From Hepsetus odoe (Eukaryota > Chordata > Actinopteri > Characiformes > Hepsetidae), in the NCBI GenBank assembly GCA_017165825.1, contig CM029383.1, forward strand, positions 9,649,919-9,713,918: a stretch of DNA of 64,000 nucleotides, read 5' to 3'. Below are positions 29,201-43,700 of the stretch, one piece after another. The notes below the pieces were generated by a model. It saw nothing but the letters and a program-made list of their open reading frames with translations, did no database searches and was not told the DNA's origin. Position numbers and translations under genes: made by a program. Within the stretch, counting starts at the first letter, position 1, and every line of letters starts with the position of its first letter.

Positions 29201-31129
29201 CTGCAGTGCTGACCTTATGGTTGCGTCCGTGTTTGTCCAGTAAAGCAATGATAGACTTGATGTGGTTCTCCTGAATAATGTTCAGCACCTCTGGACTCTC
29301 GATCAGAATGCAGTACAGCACCTCCAAAATCCCTGAGAGATAAAGTCTTAAATAATTATTTATATTTTCATCTATATGTAAATGACAGCAGACTAATGAT
29401 TAGCAGACTAGCTGATTAACAGCAGACTAATAACTCTCTTATAAAAAGGAATTTATTTCTCAAAAGGAATCCGGATGTGTATATTATTTTATAAATGCAT
29501 TCATTTTAATAATAAATAACTAAATGTGCTGATTAAATGGTGACTGTCATTATTCCTCTGCAGGAAGGAACATGCTGCACCATGTTGGTTGAGAACAGGT
29601 TCCATCTACCTGAGGAGGCTTCTAGTCGATCCAGTTTGCTGACCAACCAATCCAGATTATCACAGAACAGAGCACAGTTTGCCCTGTTGCCTCTGATCAG
29701 AGATGCTATAAGAAACAGACACACAAAAATAATCTTCACTTCCATCACATATTTAACTAAGAGAACAATTTGATTTTAAGAAAAATATGTATATCGATCA
29801 CAGTCCAAAATTTGGATGATGATGATAATATCTGACAATAATATTTGGATGGGGCAGGGATGGGTTAGTGGTTAGGGATAAGATTGTTTGAGTCCCTTAC
29901 CAGTAGGTTGCCCTGAATTATCCTTGAGCAAGTTACCGTCCCCATCACTACTCCCTGGGAACTTTCAATAGCTGCCCTCTGCTGCACGTGTGTTAGTGTA
30001 TGGATGAAATGCAGAGGTATAATTTTGTTGTGTTTTAATGTGTGCTGTGCTGTTTCACAATAACAAGAATTTTTTTACTTTCACTTCATAATGTATCAGT
30101 TTGTAGTTTAGAGATCTGAAAGTTATACAGAAGCTTGTACCCAGCAGCTCATACAGCAGGTTTACAATCTCCTTCCATGACTCTGCTGCCTCCTCTCCAG
30201 CAAATTCAGAGAAATGAGCTGCAGTGTTGTACACGTTCAGACGGTCTATGCAGTCCAGCACCAGAGTGATCATGCCCTGTGAAAGACAAAAAAACTTATG
30301 TCCAGTCCCACCCAAAAGCTAGTTCTTGCCCAATCACATAGTGGTACAAGCGGGGACAGTGAAGGCTCTGAGACACGTGAGAGACACAAATCACAAAAAT
30401 CGCTGCTAATGCAACATCACTTGAAAGGTTAAAATGCTTGAAATAGAGTGTTTCATTATCAAATCAAATACAGCCCAAGGAACCCAAGTTTGTGATTTTT
30501 AACCCACTAATCAGTTTACATTCTATAGAGAAAAGCAAAATATGCAAAAATATATGCAAAATATTAGTGTTATTGATTCACGCTTTCTGAATAATTTATA
30601 GTCCTGATTGATAAATGCACTCAATACTAAATAATGTTGAGAGACTTCAATCTCCGACCTCTTCTTGAAAAAGGTTCTGTCTGTTTTTCAGAGATCTCAG
30701 CTTGCTCTGTTTCTCCTCATGCTCCAGCTCCTCTTCTGGGGGTCTGAAGTAGAAAATCAGATCCTGCAGAGACAGAACCACAGCATCCAGGGGCAGAGAC
30801 TGAGGTGGACCGGGGGTCTTATTTTTACCACTGAGAGAGTCCAGACCCCTGCAGGAGAGACAAGAGAACAGCAAAAAATGACACAGGTTCAACCTTGTTA
30901 ACAACAGGGAACATTTCTAATAGTTTTATTAAAAAATTATGACTCAAAAAGTTACTGCAGAAGCAGTTAGATTGTTAGGTATACTTACTAGATTTTTTTT
31001 TTTAAATGTACTTATATACATATATTTACAGTATATGATGAATAACAGTCATACCATTGAACCTCTACCAGTAAAATAAAAAACTATTAAATAATAAAAT
31101 AAATTATGCAGTGACAAAATATCTGTACT

Positions 31130-31160
<31 letters not shown>

Positions 31161-34100
31161 AATATAATATATATATATATATATATATATAGCACTCTAT
31201 AAAAAAAACACTTTATAATCTGACAGGTTGGCTGCAGCAAATTAAAACTCTACAGCGTTGCAAATAAATTGTGACATGATGCCAAGGGTTTATTTGTACT
31301 TGATAAACTGTGTAAAGAGCCCTGCAGTGCTGTAGATCATTCTAGCAGCCTGAGACTCCTCAGTTTGGGAGCGAGCAACAGTCAGAGCATCATCCATGTG
31401 GCCCTCCTGGTGAAGGATTGCCTAAAGAAACCAAAACCTCCATTTAATGAATGGATTTTTATTTAAGAGTCTATTACATTTACAAACTCCAATACAGCAA
31501 CAGTAAAAAAAAAAACACTGAAAATAAACGCAAAAAAAGTCTAAAATGTATGTTGAACAGCATTAATTGTTATGAATTTAATGAGATATAAAAATTAAGA
31601 TATTACGTACAACTAGCAAACAAATTTCAATGGATTTCTAAATGAAAACTAAATGACAAAAACATATCTATATGTCTCTACCTTCCTCTTCAGAGGACCG
31701 AGCCGAGCAGATTTAGCATCTACAGAGGCGTAGGTGAGCCACAGGCTGGTGGCGACATGCTGGACAAAGCACATGGACTCGCCGTACTTTATTTCTGGGA
31801 TTCCCATGCCTTCCACATCACGTTTGTGAGCCACCTCTGTTTTCTCCTGCTCCAACAAGACACATCAAAGCACCATCATTGAGCAAAAGAGCAATGAAAT
31901 AATACTGAAATGGAATTATGCAGTGATGAAAAAGTGATGCCTAATTATGTTGTTTTCAGGTTCTACCAGTGACCCAGCCCCAATTTGCCTTTGTGCACAC
32001 CTTTTGTTTTCCCCAAGCAGCTTCATGCTTTTGCTCTCTTCTCTTTATGATTAACGAGGAGCCACCAGGCATTACTTCCCAACAAGACTGAATTAACTAC
32101 TCTAGTTTTACTGCAAAATTCAGTAAGTCAATAATGACAACTACAACATCCAGAGCTGTTTCACCAGAAGTCTGTTAACTTTGAAGTTGGACTAAATTGC
32201 AACGGCGCACAGGTTTGACTCCTACACTTCTCTTCTGAGAGAAGATTTAAGGCAAAACAAAACTAGAAAACTGATAAGAAAGTTTGACCTTTGATGCTCG
32301 GAAGCAGAAGGCAGAGCTCTTTGTGTTTGCTTTCTCCGGATCCACCAGCAGAAGGCCCTTCTCGTCGTCTAAACTCAGGTATCTCCCTGTAGTGATGTGA
32401 CGCACTCTGAAAGCCTGACCCCATTTGATGTGGCTGCCGCTCCACCTTTAGAAGAGACCGAACTGAACTGTATTTAATCAGTAATATGTACCTCTAGTAA
32501 ACCCAAATAGATGTTTTCTTTAACTTTAATTAAAGTACTGCATTGCTGTGCTTTAATGCCACTCACCCAATGCGAAGAGGCTCCAATCTCCACAGTGATC
32601 TTGCATGGCTACACACAGCACCTCCTTCATAATGAGCATTCCTGAAAACTCACAAACAGCAGGGATGTTAAAATTTCATCAATTGATACTGCAGGTCTGT
32701 GTATGTTGGTGTGCAGGGATGTGTTTTTTCTCCTCTCACTTGCGCTGGTCGTCCCCTTGGTCGGCTGCAGGAATAGCCAGGCACTCGTCCATATGGCCAT
32801 GGAATAGTCGAAGTACATACCCTCCCGTCAGAAATCCTGAATATGAACGTGAGGATAAATCTTTCATCAAAATTTGAGAAACTAATAAAACTGGCTGATT
32901 AAGTCTGATTTAGGAGGATTCTGATCAATTTATCTCCACATAAAGCAGGTAATGTGGTAGTAATTTTTGTACATACACGACACAAAGGCTGGTCGTATTG
33001 CTCCTCCTGTTAATTTAACTTTCTCTACTTTTATTCCTTTGAATTTCTTGTTAATTTTACATGTTCAAACCTTCAACAAGTTCACATCCAGAACAGACTG
33101 GATTCATATTCCAAAGGGTCTGCATGAAGGAGGCGTCCACCATCAGGTCTCCACTGGCGTAGGACAGATGCTGTGAATAAACCAATATATATCTGCACTA
33201 GCCTTTTCCAGCTCCTGCTAAATATGCTAGTCTACACACAACCAATCCCATTTAAAAATCCTTTTCTCAAAATACATACCAGGTACCTTTCAGATGATAC
33301 ACTGACCAGGATGAGGTCGTCACCCACCCTCACCTTCTCACCCTCTGACCTCTGCTTAGACGCAGGATGGATGGTCCACCAGCACGCCTCACCTGCCAGT
33401 TAAAATACTTGTCACCTCTAACTTAGCTTAGGGTAATAAAAAAAAAAAATCACTCAATACAACTAATATTTCAGTCAGTGATTAGCAGCGATTAACCAGC
33501 AGCACATAAAATTCCACTTTTTATAATTTTCTCTCAAAGCTCCTCTATTATGACAAAAAATCATAATTTTGGTCAATAATTACATAAAGATTATTTAACA
33601 TGCTTAGTTGATTTTGGAAACACCATCAATTTATTGAAACTAGTTAACTGAACAGCACTAACATTATTTCTCTTTGAACCTTAAATTTTATTTGTAAAGA
33701 ACACTTACTATATCTATACAATTGAGGAAAATGTTAAATAAATTGCACCAAAATAAATTGAAATAAATTAAATGAGATAAGTACACTGTTACAAGCTATA
33801 AAAAAGACTATGGTAATCTCTGTGTTTTATGCAAATTATTACATTTTTATAATTACTGAAAATCAAACTTAAAATTGAATGAATAAAGCAGCCCTGTTTC
33901 CTATGACAGTAAATGCCTAAAGCTTGATGGACAATCACATGTGACCTTTGACAGTGTTTTTGCATCTTTTAAAGATGTGTTTATCTTTTCTCAGTAAAGT
34001 ATTCTGAAACACTGAAACAGTTCTGTATTATGTGTGACTGTTCATTATATAAATCCATATTTTGTTCCAGTTGTATCTGGGTTACATGATCTACAGATTA

Positions 34101-37100
34101 TTGATTACTAAAATAATCAACAGTGACTGTCCAGCCTTTAAGGTCCACCTGTTGAGTCTTCCTGTAATCCGACGTCAAAGGCCAGCTTGTCTGTGAGAGA
34201 CCGCGAGGTGGTCAGACAGCTCAGATACTGAAACATAAAGAGAGGAAATCTCAGCATCTCCTCAAACAGCACAATACACGTAACAGTATCATAAAACACC
34301 CAATATAATCACTTAAATCAGCCCAGTGGAAAGGGAACGAGATCTCCAATAGAGTGTGTGTGTGAGCACAAGAATTTATTATTTTTTTATTTAAAGCCAA
34401 ATGAGATCCATGTTCAGCTGGAGCCTTGAAGAACACTGTTAACAGTTCTTCAGAACATACTTTCAATGAAATGCACAATACAGAAAAGCATTGGCTGAAA
34501 CTTTGTTGCTTGTGCCTTCTAATATGCAACACAATTAATACTGCTACTGTTTCAATAAATGAAAGATATATTAAATAGATAATAATCAGTGTTTTTCCTA
34601 TGACTTCTTAAAGAAGCCCTGAAGCTTTTATAACCCATTCTTGATAAAAATCTTTTTTACAATAAAACAACCACAGGGGCCGACCGTCTTCTGCACATCT
34701 TTGTGTATTCAATCAAAAACTGCTTTATTTCTCAAACAGTAGACCGTTTATATCTACCAAAACACAAAATGCATAAACAATCTTCACATTCTGCAATAAT
34801 CTTTTTGTACATTGTAGATACATAATACAGAAATACAGATCTTCTTATTAACCTATTTTTTCCATTTTCTCTCCTGTGTGTTGTTAAATTGACTAATGTA
34901 TGTCATCAATAGAGCGATGTGAAATTGTAGAAGGGCTGTGCGATATAGTAAAAATCTAATCTCTAAACATATTTATTTTTTCAAAAATATGAAGTGTTTT
35001 CCTCGACTATTTACACACCAGACTAAATAACAGTAATATAAATAATAAATAAATGTGTAAATAACTAAGAACATTTACACACTGTACTGAATAATAACAA
35101 AATAGAATATTTACTGTTCATGAATTTAAACAAAAGTACTTTTAATACTTTGCATAAACAATAAAATACTAAATAAAAATCATTACAAAATGGAAATGAA
35201 GGTCTTAAAAATAAGAAAATGTATTTTAAAATGGTATTTATAATTTGAAGCAAATAAAAATGCCCTTAAACAACATGTATTTAGCTGTTTTTTGAGACCT
35301 ACTCACTGTAGCTGCTGCCTCCACTGAACTGTGTTCTTTGAGGTTCTAGTTACTGGTCAGGAGAGAATCCTGAGGGGATTTAATCTGAATATGGTCATAT
35401 CGCCCAGCCCTGCTCCACAGTGTCTGCATAGATTCTGTATGAATGAGTACGTAATAAATAAATCATTTACAACCTCCCAAACGCTTTACCACAAGATTTA
35501 CGCCTTACATTTTAAAAATGCACCTCGTCGTGTAGCTAAGCTAGGCTAACGCTAGCCGGATAGCACTAGCGTCTAAAATCACCACAAACTCAACAGTTTT
35601 TGAAACATGACGGGGTGAAGAACACTCCCTGGCAATTCCCTTATACGGGATCACAAGTTTCTGGAATACATTTTTAGGAATAAAGCTTGTTAAGCTGAAC
35701 TGGTATTGCTGTGCTCAGCTGAGGCGGACAGCTCGACCGTTAATTCCGTTAAAATTCAAATTTCAAATGTTTCCAATGAGCGCGCGCGCCGCTGTAACGC
35801 ACAGTACTGAATGAACACTGATTCGACTCACATCGTTTTATTACTGTATATCAATGATTCAGCGAGGTTAACTCGCTATATTCTACACTGCTGCGAAACC
35901 CCGCGCACATGGCTGAGAAGTCTCTGCAGAATGAAGTAGCTGGGATGTGAACAGAATGGACTTGACGCTCACTAACACAGACTTTCTCTTTAGTGAGTCG
36001 AATCGATTTGCTTGGCTCAGCAAAAAGAACCGACTCTTCATTTAGAAGCACCTTTGGCTTTTATGATTTAGTTTTTTGATCAATATTTTGAGCCGTGAGT
36101 GTTAAGTGTGCACAAATTATGTCAATGAAATTAGCCTCATTACTTCCAGGTCACAATCATCAGGAACAAAGAAGAATTTAAAGCTCTTAATCTGTTTTTA
36201 GCTGGACTTCAGCAGGATTCTATCTGGGAACAGGGTCCTTTTGAGCTTGAGGTCATTGTTGTACCTGTCCCTGCTGCTTTTGGAGTATTTGCAACATTAC
36301 TGACAGTGGTGACTTTGTCCTTTATGTCCATGAATGGTTGCGTTTCCTACATCCATTTAACCCAGGAAGGTAGAGGTCAGCACTTTTTCGGTACGGCCGT
36401 GTTTGTGCTGGAGGGATGCAGCTCACCATGCCGGAGTGTGTGTGTCTGAGGAGGATGGCATGTCCGTACAGCAGCGTCCGATGGCCTCCCCCTTGGGACG
36501 ACTGGGAAAAATCAGGAATAATCAGGAATTCTGCCAGTAAGTGATGTAGTGAGTGATGTAATGGGCACTGCGCAGACTGGTGAATGCCGGTTAAAATACT
36601 GTGAGCTTTAGCACGTGGTGTAATAATGCTGAGTGAAAACATCCAGCCAGCAGCACAGAAAGAAGTGAAATCTGTCATTGTGAAACACAGCACAACACAC
36701 AGTCAACCACAACGAAACGCACTTAACCCAAACACACACCGTGCAGCAGGGTCGGCTATGTCCAGCACCCAGGGAGCAGCGATGGGCATGGTACCTTGCT
36801 CAAGGATGCCTCAGGGTAACCTACTGGTCTGGGATTCGATCCCACAACCTTGTGGTCCTGAGGCCAACTCCCTACCCACTACAGCAGATCCAAACCAAAA
36901 GGAGACTCCAGGTAAATACGACAACAGCGGATTAAGGGCTGAACATTTTCTTCAGTCATCTTTTAATCCACCACTAGTGCTGAGTTCCACTGTCCTCCAT
37001 AATAGTTATGGTGGGAAAAGTCTGAACGTCTCAAAGAAAAGACCAATATGTTTGCTTGCAAATCATGATGTAAAGGTCTCAAATTGGAAAAAGATTTCAT

Positions 37101-39078
37101 GATTTAAAAGGTTTTAATGTACCATGTAGACTCTGAAATGCTTCCAAATTCCCTCCCCAGTCTAGACATGGAACTGCAGAAACAGCCTGTTTTGAACACG
37201 CTGTCACGAAAAACCGACAAACTATATAAATATGTCCAGTCAGTTTAGTAAATTTTAGTAAAATTCAGTGTTTCAAACTCCAATTTGAGATGCAACAGCC
37301 AATCAGAAAATAGCTCATTTACATATACGTATTACAGCTCTGTAGATATCGATGAAAAGTGGATTTTCTTTTCAGAGCTAAATGAAGCTTTGGAAAATGC
37401 CACAAATGTCATCAAAAGTGAAGAAGGTATATGGGACCTTTAAACACAACCGAGCGTCCCCTCTGTGTGTGTTTGTCTTGGCGTTGTCAAAGATTTGTTT
37501 TGGCAAATCATGTTATAAAAACTGCATGAGAGCCAAATGGATGATACATTTAACTCAGAGCAGGACAATCAGTCTGCGCTTTATCATGCTTTAAACACAG
37601 CAGCACATTAATGAAGATACCGTTATAGTGCTGTTAAAATTACAGAAGTATAATGTGAGGTGAGCAGAAACACACACAGACATACCCATTTATCCAAATC
37701 CACTGCCTAACCAGGAGAATCAGGAGAGAGGGATTAGGACAAAAAAGATCATAAGCAACCAAACACATATTCAGACATGCAGATACTATTCAAACCTAGT
37801 TCTGCTGAAACATTTACAGCATTTTAGCAGATACTCTTATTCAGAGGGTCTTCCAATTCCTGATTACAGGGACAGTTTCTCTGGAGACACTCAGGATTAA
37901 GGGTTTTGCTCAGTGATGGTGCTGGAGGTGGGATATGAACCTGCAACCTCTTGGTTCATTGGTACCTCTAGACCACCATCACCTCACATTTTTAGGCAGC
38001 TCTTACACAGGTGAGGCTTATTTTAACCTATATTCTCCACTGGCCACTTTATCAGAAACCACCGTCCTGCTTGACAGGAAGAGACTGCAGCTTCTCTAGA
38101 TCCTCTAGAACTGTTTCTGGTTCCTGGTATGGTGGAGCTACACAGTGGCCAGCGAGTGGAACAAGGCAGGTGTTTCTTATAAAGTGGAATGAATAAACTG
38201 CAATATGTAGACAGTTTATGTCCTGGTCTTCACTTGTAAATATGTTGAATTCTAGACAACCTTTTGTATCTGACCATCCAAATATCTGTGCTGCTTGCAT
38301 TGCTTTCAGATACAAAAGGTGCTTGTTTTTGGTGCATATTTGTTGACATGCTACTCAACATATGACATAATCAACATATGATTGTTAAACTGATGTGTCT
38401 GTGTGCTCACCTCGCTGGTGTGAGAGAGCATCTCCTGAAGAGCCCGTACAGATAAAGACTGCTCCAGGATAAAGCAGCAGATAGCCAGGTCAGGTGGCAC
38501 ATTCTGAAAGACAGAACAACAGTGCTGGCACACAAAATCACAGGCTGTGGATGGAAAAAACTGAAGTACAGTGTACAATGCTGATCAAGTTTTCTCTCTG
38601 TTCTAAAAAACTACCATATTATATAAAAGCACAACTGCAGTAAAAGGATCAGCTGCCAAAAAAGCCCAAGCAGGTCAAAGCTGTAAGGTGTTTTTGCTCC
38701 AAAAGGGCTTCAATATGTGCTTCGAACAACAGTTTGGAAAAGAAAAGTGACCATCATCATTCAAAATCTGTTCTTTACTCCAAGGTGGACACTCTGAGTG
38801 CTGATAAATGAACCCACAGTATGAACACACTCTGTTAGACTGTGAACCTGTGCACAGAGTTTCAGTTCAGTAACTGAACAGTTATAGCGAGACGTGTATT
38901 TATATATATGTCTTTATACATCTACGGCGCCTCCCTGCAGTGCAGTGAAAACCTGTACCTGTGCGTTGGATGTGGTTTCCAGGAAACAGAGGCGATTCCC
39001 AAATCCCTCACAGGACAAACACAGCTTTATCTGCTCCTTCAGGATGGTGGCCGTGCACTGCAGCACCACCTGATCCTC

Positions 39079-39121
<43 letters not shown>

Positions 39122-40657
39122 CACACATGAACAGTTTAAAGCAGGCTGTCCATTATTACTCACCATTTTGAGACACTGGTGACTATTGACAGAGTTCTGG
39201 TTTACAAAGCAGAAAAAATCCTCTCCAGGACTTTGTTCCAGCAGCTTGATCACCAAACAAATTATAAACACAGACCGTTCTGGAGAGGTTTTTACTCACT
39301 GGCTCCAAATGACCCATCTTTCTGAGTCAGAAACCATATCTGCAGGTCTGTTTGAGATTTCTGAACATCTCCGCTGAGGCAAGGGGTGATGATTTAGACC
39401 ATGAACTTGCATTATGAACCGGGGCAGCAGTGTCCTAACGTTTAGGGGCACCATGATGGAAAGGTTGTGGGTTCAAGTCTCGGACCAGTAGGTTCTCCTG
39501 AGGTTCATTTGCTAAAATTTCTACATTTCTACAGATCTACATTTTGGATCACTTTTAAAAAGGCTTCTGAATCAGAATTAGAAAAAACTTTATTGATCCT
39601 GATGGAAACTGATTGAGGGAAAATCTGGGAAAATCTAGTCTGGGCCGGTGGTGGTCTAGTGGTAGTATGCTCATTTATAGACCCATAACCAATAACCTTT
39701 CTTCACATATTTATTCATTGTACATATTGTTATAAGCTGCATTAACTGAAAACACTAAATCACTGTCTATAACACTGTACATGCTTTAACGTACAGCTCC
39801 ACTAATGCTGCACTAATTTATACTGTACTTATTCTATTCTTCCACTTCTGGGTCGAAGCTACTGCATTTCATTGGCTCTGTACCTTTTCTCCGATCAATG
39901 ACAGTAAAGTTGAATGTAATATAATCTGAGTGTCTGATAAATGCTGTAAATGTAAAAATGTATCGGTAATGTAATCGGTTTGTGTTAAAGCTGAAAAGAT
40001 AAGTCTGGCCGTTTGTTTTCGATGGCCTGTTCCTCTGTGTGTGTTAAAGATGAGCTGCATGGTGAGTGCAGTGCTGCGGTGGGTGAAGACCTGCAGCGTG
40101 ATGCTGATCGGCACACAAACGCTGAGTAACCTTGAACAGCCCATGGGATGCTAATCCTCACACGGGCTCGTGTTTCAGCCAGAACACTTTTAGAGAGGAC
40201 CAGCTGCAGCAAGATCTCAGCATTCAGAATAAACCTGCGCCAACAAACCTGTCACATCCAATGATCTCCATGGCTTGAACCTCAGTGTTTCTGGTGTTTT
40301 TTATTTTGGTGGTTCATATTTATGATTCCTGTGATCCCACTGCAGCTGCTGAGTGCTTGTTAATTTGAAGTTGAGCTGAGATAATTTAGTAGTTGTTTAT
40401 ATTAGAAAAAAGTTGTTCATTGCAATTACTTATATGGAAATCAATAATTAGCTGCTTCATCATCGTAAAAAGGCCTGTTGTGCTTGATGATGAAGAAAAA
40501 CTGCATATTAATGTAATGAGACTTCATTTTAAATCATTTTTGACCACGTCCACATGTCCAAACACTGAACAGTAATAATCACATGGTGTAAAGGACAGGG
40601 GACATTTTCAAACAGGACTGCAAGACTTAGCTATGAGTTGAGAGAGAGAGAGTGTGT

Positions 40658-40701
<44 letters not shown>

Positions 40702-43700
40702 GTGTGCGTGCGTGATTACAGCACTAGGTTGTAAATCAGTTCAGCAGTCAGTAAGGGAGTAAGGTCAGTAAGCCGGGAACAGTCAGTGTTCATCTGAATT
40801 CTACATATTCACAGTATTTTATACTGTATTTTATAAAAATAAGCCAGTTTATGTCATGACTTTTAAAAGACAGCCTCTCCATACCCACTAAAATCAGGCA
40901 GATTGTTACTGTGCTACTGAGTTACAGTGCAGAGAACATGTAGACCATCAGATAAAGGGTGAGGGGTTTTATCTGAAATACTTTTTGACCAGGCAGACTC
41001 TGAACAGGAGTTTAAAGAATAGATGACTTTTTAACACCATGGCTTGGGAGTAAACCTCAGTCTGGAGGCTTCAGATCATGATCTGGAGATTCCCTTCTCA
41101 CACACACCTAATTCAGCTCAAAGCCCTACTGTAGATCCTTCTCCATCACCTTCCTCCTTTGCCCCGTTCCCCTCCCCTCTGTCCCGCTATTTTAGGCAAC
41201 AACACCTGCTATTCACACATTCCAGCCCCATCAGGACACTGAACACACTAAAGTCACACAAACTAACAGCATGAAACCCTGAGCTGGACCAGGGTGTTTT
41301 TACCTACAGCTTTATTTTACCGACAGCGTTTTTGGGGCTCAAGCACAAGCACTATGTTTGAAGGTCAAATACTCGGGACTAAACCTTAGGGCCACACACA
41401 CGGGGCCCAAACAGAAACAGCATGCATGAGGGCAAAAACAGAGGCTAAACACAAGGGCCTTATATCAGGGCAGACACAGGGGCCAAACATGAGAGCCAAA
41501 GACAGGGGCCGTTTATGGGGCCATACATGAGGAGAAAAACACTGGGGTCATACATAAAGCAGCCAAAGACAAGGGCCCCGGACAGGGATCTGAAATGAAA
41601 GGGCCCAGGCACCTGACGAGGTAAGAGATTTGTCAGAAAAACCTAATCCAATAGAACAAAAGCCTTTTCAGTTTTCACAGACATTCAACAGACGAACCTG
41701 CAAACAGGACACAAAACAGAGGATCGTAGAAGTTTCACAGCATGTCCCAAGAGAACCTCTTCCACCACAGTGATGAAGTGGCCACTTTCCATCAGCCCGA
41801 GCATCAGTGTAGGTGAGCCTTTCCCACCCTGTCAGTCTTACATCATCACCCGCTCGTGTTCGGACTGTTATTCTGACATTTTCAGCTCAGTGTTCTCGTG
41901 ATGTCACATTTGCAACCACCTAACCCTAAGATCCACACCAGAGGTCCAAATATGAGCTCCAAATCCATGATCACTCTCATTAAAACAGAGGGAACAAGTC
42001 TCACATGTTTAAAATAGACAGAAACAACCAGCTGTCGCTCCCAGAGTGACCGGGAGAGCTGCTAATCCTCCCTCTGGGGTAAATATAGAGTCAGAGAAAG
42101 CAGCATCACACTCAGGAACCTGTTTCAAAGCTTTTTGTGTTTTGTTCAAATCAGCAGCCACTGGACCATCTCCATCAGGCTCTACAGCGATCGTAACCAC
42201 ACACACACACACACACAGGTCTGACTTTTCCACACACTGGCCAACTTTCTGCTTCTGTTAATGGCCCTTTAATTAGAAAGGTGGGTAGCTGGTCTGAGAC
42301 AGGAGCTCTATAAACTCAGACTGGTGAACAACACTCATGCCACACGTTAGAAACCTCAGATTTAGGCTGCGTAGAAAGTGAAAGTGACTGTTCTTGTCAT
42401 TGTGAAACACAGCACAGCACACAGTGAACCACAACAAATTACACCTCTGTATTTAACCCCCACTCCGTGCAGCAGGGGGCAGCTATAGAAAGCGCCTGGG
42501 GAGCAGTGACGGAGACGGTACCTTGATCAAGGGTACCTCAGGGCAACCTATTGGTCTGGGATTCGAACCCACAATCCTCCGATCTGGGGGCCTCGTTCCT
42601 AAACAGTAGAACACCGCTGGCCACCGTTTTAGTCCTTAGCAGTGTTTACAGCTGTAATTGTTACAAAATAGTAAAGTGAAAGTGAGAGTGTGGGTGATTG
42701 TGAACTTTTACACTTCCTCTGTAATTTCAGAGCTGACTGTCCTCCTCTGTGGATTTTGGTCTTCCAGGTCTGCTCAGCTGTCTCTGGCAGTAAGTTCAGC
42801 CTCATTCCCGCAGCTCAGTATAAATAGATAACAATGCTTGAATATCCCACCACCTGCCCCCGCCAGTCTACAGCCCCTTAAAGAACGACAGAAACAAGAC
42901 CCAGCAAAACCGACTGTAGCTGCACCAGATTACAGATAACACCCGGTTACCCCAGAACCCCCAGTTACCCCAGAGCATCCAGTTCAGTGTTCAGTGTGGT
43001 TTAAACAATAAACTAAAATCATAAACCAAAACAGCAGAACTGTAATTACACTGAACAATCAGCATCACTTTAAAACATGAGGAAAGAAGAACAGCCTGCA
43101 CTGCTAAACAAACACCAGGACACATCTACACCTAGAGTCTAATCTCTACACACATCTACACCTAGAGTCTAATCTCTACACATCTACACCTAGAGTCTAA
43201 TCTCTACACACATCTACACCTAGAGTCTAATCTATACCCATCTAGAATCAAAAGCAGAAAAGCTCTAGAATCTGAGGTATGAACACATTTATACGCCTAT
43301 AATCTGAACTCTAAACATGTTTTTATTTATAATCTAAACCACAAACACATTTAAACCTTTCATCTGAATCTGAAAAGTAAACACACACAGTTATTGTCTG
43401 AAGATTAGATTATAATATTCTAATGATGTAATTTTGGTATAAACTGTATCTGATTATAAAGAACACAACAATATAAGGTGTTTAACAGTGTCCTGGAAAT
43501 ACGAAAGCTATGAGGGGAAGATTTATTTGTGTGAGAAACAGATCAACTGGGTTATTTGAAGATGCAATTTTTAGAGAACCTGCACTTCTGACATTTTGAG
43601 ATCTTTAACACAGAGAAAAACTAATGAGACACTGTTCAGGGTGAGTAAATCATGTCTATCACTGGGTCTGTGCGTGTACAGAGTGACCAGAGTAAATGCT

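Larger units (their letters stand above)
34228..38410 (-). other. ryr1 introns 3 and 4
   Basis: Intron 3 (36502-38410) holds two SINEs and a small MITE. Intron 4 (34228-36426) holds the hAT-like MITE and a stretch with several CG dinucleotides at about 35520-36000 that shows no ORF homology. Exon 4 (75 nt) is isolated between them. Confidence 0.75.

Noticed and set aside
36322..36693. Minus-strand open frame of 123 codons
   Set aside because: Covers ryr1 exon 4 but extends into intron on both sides; only 75 nt is coding.
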